Source: Larix sibirica
Taxonomy: Eukaryota; Streptophyta; Pinopsida; Pinales; Pinaceae
Direction: 5' to 3'
Assembly: GCA_004151065.3 (NCBI GenBank)
Contig: NWUY0300010474.1
Span: forward strand, 8,975 to 21,963
DNA length: 12,989 nt
The position numbers and the translations under genes are program-made. Each line of letters starts with the position of its first letter. The stretch's first letter is position 1. Below are positions 7,744 to 12,989 of the stretch, piece after piece. The notes beneath the pieces are model-generated. The model searched no databases. It was not told the origin of the DNA and saw nothing but the letters and a program-made list of their open reading frames with translations.

Positions 7744-8537
7744 CGGGACTAAAAGTGTATAATCTGTCTAATACAAAGTGGGATTGCAAGTACAGCTTCT
7801 AGAGCTGTGATAACATAATAGGAAAACGTCTATGATTTTAGAAACATGTGATAAAAAGCTAAGAAACTAGTCAAACAAAGAAGAGGACTGAGACATGGGG
7901 AGTGACTTGGCTGAGTGGGCCCGGCTGCATTTTCCCAAAAAGTTGCTTGTGGGTAGTCTAGAAGATTTAAGAAAGAACTTCATTATTATCAAAGATCTGT
8001 TCTTTGTTAGAGATTATTTATTTACTTCGGGTAGCCTCTATTTAGCAAATCGAGTTCAGTTGTTTAGCATGCTGTGTAAACTAAACTGATGAAATATGAA
8101 TACCTAAACTATGTTTTAATATTACAACAGTTATACTGATTTCATTTGTTTTCAAAACATTGGCATGGTCGTCTAATGGGTTTCTCAAATGGGATTTTGA
8201 TTTACTTGTTTCTATCTTGTATGCTTGTAAACTTAAGATGAGCACTTAAATTTATTTTCACTGAAGTTCTAGTAATTTGCTAGTTGTTGCAATTGTGGAG
8301 TTTCTATAATTGATTGTCTAAGAAATGGACCCCTCATGGTGAGGATTTTGTGTGTGTCTATTAATCAGGTTGATTCATCATGCCCGTTTCTTAGTTTTAT
8401 TATGTTTTACTATCCTCTAATATTCCTTCCTTGTATGTAGCACATAAAAATAACAGTAGCATATGTCCATTACATTTGTTGTGGTTTTATTTTTGATGTC
8501 TTTCAATAATTTAAATTATTTTATTTAATGGGTTCAG
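7744..8537. other. Non-coding stretch upstream of the first recognised DENN exon
   Basis: This is presumably the 3' part of an intron, because the exon at 8538 begins with an acceptor and in mid-protein. A 64-codon ORF at 7895-8089 starts with MGSDLAEWARLHFP, but I see no homology and no match to the region expected upstream in DENN proteins. The last 150 bases become T-rich, as is usual before a plant 3' splice site. I found no further exon here. Confidence 0.5.
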
Positions 8538-8588
8538 GTTTTACCAAAAGCGATGCTCGACTTCCTGGAAGCACCTGTTCCTTTTATT
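8538..8588 (+). CDS. DENN (AEX-3) domain protein, internal exon a
   Basis: This 51-bp exon encodes 17 residues that include MLDFLEAPVPFI. The motif is characteristic of the central DENN domain, where family members carry L..MLDFL(D/E)APVPFIVG-like sequence. It is bounded by TTCAG (8533-8537) and a strong plant donor GTAAGT (8589-8594), and begins and ends in phase 0. Reading on into the next exon restores the expected VGI after APVPFI, which is strong support for the splice. DENN proteins typically act as exchange factors for Rab GTPases in membrane traffic; the exact Rab partner of this plant branch cannot be read from the sequence. Earlier exons (N-terminal and upstream DENN region) were not found in the window. 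Confidence 0.85.
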
Positions 8589-8914
8589 GTAAGTTAAAAA
8601 CAAATCCATTTTCCATGTTTCTTATGAAATAAGAGCTTATGGTAACCAACATGAGAAAATTTACTATCTAGGATGATTAGTCCATTGTTAAAAAGTAAAA
8701 TCAAGTAGACGGGAATGCCTATAATATTGGATAACATTGAATGATATTTAAAAAGATAGTTTTGAAGCTTTACTCTAATGTAAAGAGTATTACTTTTGCT
8801 ACGTGATGCTTAATTTTATAAGACTGCTATTCTCATGCCGGGAATTTGTTCTGTCGTATATTTTTCCAAAACCAGGCATTCAGTTTATGTTATACGCTAG
8901 TTTGGCAGATATCT

Positions 8915-10085
8915 GCTTGAAATGCTGCATTCATGGTGTTGTACATCCGGCAGTAATGATGGTTGAATATTGTTATAGGGGGGATTTCATAAATTGATGT
9001 GTCTTTTATTCCAACCTTGTTGTACAACACCATTAATTGGCAAGCACTTGTGTTCTGAACATCTGATGTATATCATATTTTTATTGTAATTGCTTGTTAT
9101 AGCCATTTATTGCAAATGATCATTACTTTGTTTTATACAAGTTAAAAGCAAAAGAAAACGTTTCCCAAAGGAATGTGATTCTATTTTAAATAAATAAAAT
9201 CAGCTTCAGATTCATATTTGTATGATGTGGCAAAAAACCAATTCCATTACATTTCCCTCCGCTTGAAGAACTTTTTCCAATGGAACGTGATTCTATTTTA
9301 AATATATAAAATCAGCTTCAGATTCATTTAGTATGATGTGGCAAAAGACCAATTCCATTATATTTCCCTCCGCTTGAAATGCTGCATTCATGATGTTGTA
9401 TAACTGGTACAACTGGCAGCACTAAGTGGTGTTGGTTGAATATTGTTACAGGGGAATTTCAGAAATTGATTAAATTTAAAGCTTTTGTAATCCATATTTG
9501 TTAGGGCTGTGTCAAGGACTTGTGTTCTGACTATCATATGTGTATCAGATTTTTATTGTAATTGCTTTTCTCACCGATTCTTAAAACTTATTGTTTCATT
9601 GTGTTTATAGTCTTTATACACGTTAAAAACAAAATATACCTTTTATCAATGGAATGCGATTCTATTTTAAATATAAAATATTCATATTAGTATGTTACAT
9701 TTCCCCTCTTCGCAATGCACTTATGCAAAAACCAAATCATGAAGGTATCCATTCCTTTGACAGTGCTGGTTGAATAATGTTATATGGGAAATTTCAGAAC
9801 TCGATTAAATTTAAAGTTTTTGTAATCCATCTTTATTAGGGTTGTGGCAAGCACTGTGTTCTGAACATTTTATATGTATCAGATTTTTTATTTGTTTGTT
9901 GGTTATCAGCAATTCTTGAAAATCGTTATTTCGTTGTGTTTATTTATAATCTTAAAACAAACAAAACCATTTATGGATGGAATGTGATTCTATTTTAGAT
10001 ATCTAAAATCAGCATCAGATTCGTATTAGTAATTACTAATGATGTGGCAAAAAGCCATTTCCATTTCATGTCCTCTCTTTGGCTT
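8915..10085. repeat. Triplicated block in intron, with internal 112-bp duplication
   Basis: Three related units run head to tail, roughly 8915-9371, 9372-9745 and 9746-10085. Shared landmarks are a 21-bp identical start in the first two (8915 and 9372), GGTTGAATA(T/A)TGTTA at 8961, 9434 and 9768, a block with GCA(A)GCACTTGTGTTCTGA-like sequence, and GGAATGTGATTCTATTTTA-like sequence at 9170, 9282, 9651 and 9979. The extra copy at 9282 shows that about 112 bp was duplicated again inside unit 1. All copies are diverged by substitutions and indels. No coding capacity or terminal repeat is visible, so it looks like serial tandem duplication of non-coding sequence. Confidence 0.8.
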
Positions 10086-10459
10086 TCATTTGTTGGGAAA
10101 ATTTTTCTTCCAGTCAATTTTTTAAGTATGGCCACATAATTGCTTTATTGATTGTTGTTGAGAGCGCACTGCACCCGATGTGACGAGTTTGGAATGACAA
10201 TGGGATAGAGTTAATCAAGAAATAATGTGTGCACTGTGCACACGAATTAAATAAATGAGAGAGGAAAGAAACAATCACAACATTATTAGAAGGTTGGAAT
10301 TCATATGAAGCTATTATTCATCTTGTTGTTTATTTCCATTAGTATGTACATGTGATCAACGTCGTCTAATTAGAATCAACTAAGGCAGCTGGACTCTGCC
10401 ATTTCTGATCAGTCTCAATTTTCAAAATCTGTATGATTGCTGAGGTTTAGTCAGCAGCT
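10086..10459. other. Intron stretch with a perfect short palindrome
   Basis: GTGTGCAC (10227-10234) and GTGCACAC (10236-10243) are complementary with one base between them. Otherwise this is AT-rich intron sequence with no gene or repeat that I recognise. Confidence 0.4.
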
Positions 10460-10510
10460 GACTTGGTTGAGTCATTGACTCAGCTGAGTGAGATCTGACT
10501 CGGTCGAGTC
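10460..10510. repeat. Three GACTYRGYYGAGT(C) near-palindromes
   Basis: 14-bp sites start at 10460 (GACTTGGTTGAGTC), 10477 (GACTCAGCTGAGTG) and 10497 (GACTCGGTCGAGTC). The middle one contains a perfect 12-bp palindrome, ACTCAGCTGAGT. Spacing is 17 and 20 bp. The shared consensus suggests a small tandem array or a fragment of a repetitive element. Confidence 0.65.
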
Positions 10511-10848
10511 TGGTTGTCAAACATGAAAGACATGTTAGTCTGCCAGCAGAGCTCAGGCATTAAAAAATTCCCTAAACTACCTAGACCCTCAACCAGTCTT
10601 AAGAAAAGCCCATCTCGCCATTCTTACCCAGTTTACTTCTCAAAACATGCATGTGGACTGTTTGGAGTTGGAAAACCCTTGCTTACCAGCATGCTGCTGT
10701 ATCTCAGAAGTTATAATTTCTGTATCTCAATGTGGTTTTTCCTATTTGCACCCTTACATGCTTGCTGAGTCTGAGTTTGACTACTATGATCAGCAGGTCA
10801 TAGAGGTGACAGACAATATATTTCGAGAATGCCTACATGCTTTATGAT
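10511..10848 (+). other. Unassigned stretch with overlapping short ORFs
   Basis: Two forward frames are open here (10514-10768, 84 codons; 10647-10847, 66 codons, ending in ESEFDYYDQQVIEVTDNIF…). Neither has a domain I recognise, and both lie inside the DENN intron. A piece of an old mobile element or processed pseudogene is possible; chance is equally likely. Confidence 0.2.
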
Positions 10849-10863
10849 AACTCAAGACAGGGA
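10849..10863. repeat. Left target-site duplication of SINE
   Basis: AACTCAAGACAGGGA, identical to 11070-11084; it marks the insertion point of the intronic SINE. Confidence 0.9.
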
Positions 10864-11069
10864 ATTTTAGCCTTAAGGGTTAGCTCAGTTGGTCTTGAGC
10901 CAGACATGAGATCTCTCCCCCCACAATAGGGGAGGTCATGGGTTCAATTCTCTTAATCCCCTCAGGGTCAGGCTCTGTAAATCCTGGACAATGGTTTATC
11001 CCATTAATCATCCATGAATTATGGGAAAGTACATGTAGTGTTTTCCACGATTTATTCCATTGGAAAAAA
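10864..11069 (+). mobile_element. tRNA-derived SINE with 15-bp target-site duplications
   Basis: The element of about 206 bp is flanked by exact 15-bp direct repeats, AACTCAAGACAGGGA, at 10849-10863 and 11070-11084. Near its 5' end is a perfect polymerase III A box, TAGCTCAGTTGG (10881-10892). A B box-like GGTTCAATTCT follows at 10941-10951. CTCCCC and GGGGAG can pair between them. The element ends in an A-run (about 11064-11071). All four SINE hallmarks are therefore present: tRNA-like head, both boxes, A-tail and target-site duplication. It sits in sense orientation inside the DENN intron. The undamaged flanks mean insertion was relatively recent compared with the other repeats here. Family name not recognised. 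Confidence 0.92.
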
Positions 11070-11084
11070 AACTCAAGACAGGGA
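11070..11084. repeat. Right target-site duplication of SINE
   Basis: AACTCAAGACAGGGA, identical to 10849-10863; its first two A residues may also belong to the SINE A-tail. Confidence 0.9.
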
Positions 11085-11335
11085 TCATGCACATAGCCGT
11101 TTGGAAACACATTTGTTCTCCCAATTAACTAGAGTTTAAGACTTGCTAATGGTGTCTCTGAATCACGTTGCGAAGTTGTAACTTATTGCAGGAATGACTT
11201 CATAAAGTAATAAAATACATTGTCACATGAATAATAACTCCTGTCGATCACTTGTTATAAATACAAAATGAACTACTAACAAAATATGAGAGAGTGACCA
11301 ACTTAGGGCTAATGATTGTGAATTCGTTTTGATAG

Positions 11336-11413
11336 GTCGGCATTCAACACAAGACCAATGAAGTGAGCTCCAAAATTTCAAATATAATCCGTGTGAATGT
11401 CTACAAAGATCAG
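11336..11413 (+). CDS. DENN (AEX-3) domain protein, internal exon b
   Basis: This 78-bp exon (26 codons) starts VGIQHKTNEVSSK and ends VNVYKDQ. It follows the acceptor GATAG (11331-11335) and precedes the donor GTATGC (11414). Both junctions are phase 0, and it continues APVPFI from the previous exon into the VGI expected in the family. In plant DENN proteins this part lies at the end of the central DENN domain, before the linker toward the downstream dDENN part. The frame has no stop and no frameshift, and its composition is less AT-rich than the flanking introns, so the gene appears intact here. Confidence 0.85.
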
Positions 11414-11805
11414 GTATGCAATTGTTTGGTTTTCATTAGTGAATGGAATAATAATATAGATTCTAGACAAAGGCACTAGAGATTAATGGTTTTCAGGAAG
11501 TTGATGATGATTCAAGTCTCGTGGCATTTTATTTTTCCCTAGGTCTACCTTTGTCCTGGGAATTATGGTACCTTCTTGTACTTCCGAATATAGTTGTGCG
11601 TGCTCAAATTGTTTATGTTGTACTTGTTCAGTTTAGACTGTCATTTATATTCAAAGATGATCTTTTTAACGGTAGCAGCTCGAGCAATGCTGTTGCTTAT
11701 ATAAATGTTTGAGTTTTTAACTTCAAGTGTGTATTGTCTTGATTCTTTTCTAATGCTCATATGTTTTCTTGGTTTTCGTTTTAACATTGGCCATCTCATT
11801 TGTAG
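11414..11805 (+). other. DENN gene intron (392 bp)
   Basis: This is a short, T-rich intron with donor GTATGC and acceptor TGTAG preceded by a T-rich tract. A 63-codon ORF inside (11521-11712) is a chance opening. No repeat is recognised. Confidence 0.8.
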
Positions 11806-11940
11806 GTAAAGACATTTTCATTACCACAATTGCCTCGTCAGAAAGAGTTATCTTCAGCATTAGAACCTTTTCATGCAAAATTGGCAGCAGAGGGTGACTC
11901 AGCAAGGAAACACCCAGCGTATAAGTGCAATGACGTGCAG
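11806..11940 (+). CDS. DENN (AEX-3) domain protein, internal exon c
   Basis: This 135-bp exon (45 codons) begins VKTFSLPQLPRQKEL and ends HPAYKCNDVQ. The pattern (V)K…..PQLP…EL..(A/L)L.P.HA.L, then R..P.Y.C.(D/E)VQ, is what I recall for plant DENN (AEX-3) proteins immediately after the APVPFIVG motif. The acceptor is TGTAG (11801-11805). The donor GTGATA (11941) is weaker than the others but keeps phase 0. With the two upstream exons it gives 88 continuous codons without a stop. The next exon, expected to carry the region leading into the dDENN part, was not found before the window ends. Confidence 0.85.
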
Positions 11941-12840
11941 GTGATATTCAAAATTTTCACACCATTGTTGCCAGATATAATATAGTATATGTATTGTTGT
12001 GGGTACACTAGAAATGTGAAGTATGTGCTGGACATTGTTCTTTTATTTTAGATTCCCCATTTTTCCTTATAGCCAGCTATTGAATATTATAACACTTTTG
12101 TATTTTTTTGGGGTTGGGTGTGTTAAGGACAAATCTTGTTTATTGCATGTAGATAATAACTATCCGTGTGTCAGTGAATGGGACCAAGCATCTTCTCAAA
12201 ATATAGGAAACTGAGATGGTGAAAACCAATTACTGGGGCTATAGAAGTGAAAATTTTGATGATGGAATGGTTTTGTTTGTAAGCATTTGCAGGGTGTTTT
12301 CAGAGGGGGCAAATTGATAGGGTTACAACTTGTGTATAGTTGACCTTCATAGCTTATTGAGGATGATTTGGTTATCTTGTTAGCTTTGACTTTTTATTGT
12401 ATGGTATGTCTAGGCAATACTTTTATTAGGTTCAGAACTTGACACATGATATAAAGCATGGGCACTTTATCAGCATGCCAGTGTGTAATAGAGAAATTTT
12501 AACACACAGTTTAGGTTATGTTCTGTAAGTTATGAAGTTTGTGAATATGAAGTTTGATTCCCTCTCTTCTGACTTTCCTAGCAGTTATAAAGGAATATCA
12601 CATTGAAAGGGAGACCTTCAAAAGATGAAATACTGAAAACATTCAAAGAATGCTATACAGATTTCATTACTTGGGAAATCTCTGATGGAGGTTTCCAATA
12701 GATTGCTGAGCTTTACAGATTCTTCCTTTTTCTATATCATCTTTGAAACGAACATAAGTTCATTACTAGTAAATATTCAACATAGGAAGGACAATAAACA
12801 GAAATATATGTAGGAGTCTAGGAGAGTAATATAAATTTCA
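11941..12840 (+). other. DENN gene intron, 5' part
   Basis: No further exon is visible, so this is presumably the beginning of a long intron. A 36-codon open stretch ending near 12701 (ITLKGRPSKDEILKTF…) has a protein-like look but lacks splice sites in register and does not match the expected downstream DENN sequence. No repeat was recognised. Confidence 0.5.
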
Positions 12841-12989
12841 ATGTTACAAATATCATGTCGGGGAATATATCGCAGAGGGTCCAGAAACAACGTATCGTAT
12901 TTATTGGCGAAAATGTCGGCAAACATCGGCAATATATCGGCAAACTTAAAAAAATACAAAAATATTCATTTTTTTTTCAATTTTCTAAA
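12841..12989. repeat. Edge of a TCGGCAA-rich repetitive sequence
   Basis: TCGGCAAAC occurs at 12916-12924 and 12937-12945, with TCGGCAATA between them at 12926. Words such as ATATATCG and GTATCGTA surround them, followed by A- and T-runs. Similar ATCGG/ATATATCGG-rich sequence is common in plant repeats. The window ends before its boundary. Confidence 0.4.

Larger units (their letters stand above)
8589..11335 (+). other. DENN gene intron (2747 bp) with nested repeats
   Basis: The intron starts with GTAAGT and ends with GATAG. It contains a triplicated repeat block (8915-10085), an unassigned stretch with three near-palindromes (10460-10510), and a SINE with clear target-site duplications (10864-11069). 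The first 325 bases show nothing recognisable. The length fits repeat-driven intron growth in a large plant genome. Confidence 0.8.

Noticed and set aside
7895-8089. 64-codon ORF starting MGSDLAEWARLHFP as an upstream DENN exon
   Set aside because: The sequence does not resemble the region expected before the MLDFLEAPVPFI motif, and no splice donor in the right phase joins it to 8538.
10874-10955. Possible tRNA gene (perfect A box, near B box)
   Set aside because: It does not fold into a full cloverleaf with an acceptor stem. The A-tail and flanking 15-bp duplications show it is the head of a SINE.
11521-11712. 63-codon ORF starting MAFYFSLGLPLS
   Set aside because: It lies wholly inside the 392-bp intron between two well-supported DENN exons and has no homology I recognise.
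12600-12710. Short open stretch (ITLKGRPSKDEILKTF…) as the next DENN exon
   Set aside because: It does not match the expected continuation after exon c, a stop lies just upstream in its frame, and no suitable acceptor and donor pair brackets it.

Overview
The window looks like nuclear DNA of a seed plant with a large, repeat-rich genome. It is AT-rich, it carries a plant-type protein gene broken into short exons by long introns, and most of the rest is tRNA-derived SINE sequence, decayed tandem duplications and minisatellites. A gymnosperm or another large-genome plant is plausible, but the species cannot be fixed from this sequence. There are no bacterial features (no operons, no dense ORFs, no CRISPR). 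Most short ORFs that can be read are chance openings in non-coding DNA.

The only convincing protein gene lies on the + strand in the right third. Three exons (8538-8588, 11336-11413, 11806-11940) join in phase 0 with GT/AG borders to give 88 codons of a plant DENN (AEX-3) domain protein, a family whose members are mostly guanine-nucleotide exchange factors for Rab GTPases. Both ends of the gene lie outside the window or were not found: no start codon, stop codon or further exon was recognised. The first complete intron (2747 bp) holds a triplicated repeat block, a cluster of near-palindromes and a clean SINE flanked by 15-bp target-site duplications.

Left part (1-6300): intergenic or deep-intron sequence. 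It contains a hairpin followed by a 21-bp x 4 tandem repeat (336-480), a 181-bp tandem duplication (619-978), a 67-bp-spaced duplication (2699-2800), a 96-bp tandem duplication (4096-4267), a stretch open for about 116 codons without recognisable homology (4678-5028), and two tRNA-derived repeats facing each other tail to tail (5265-5600).

Middle (6339-7685): the most unusual part. A TATA-box-like site is followed by nine copies of a 73-bp unit, each containing a near-palindrome able to fold into a long hairpin. Next to it is a 10-bp minisatellite with 19 copies of the W-box core TTGAC(C/T); its 33 rightmost units show no indel. A second copy of the 5265 repeat family closes the block. A single ambiguous base sits at the end of the minisatellite.
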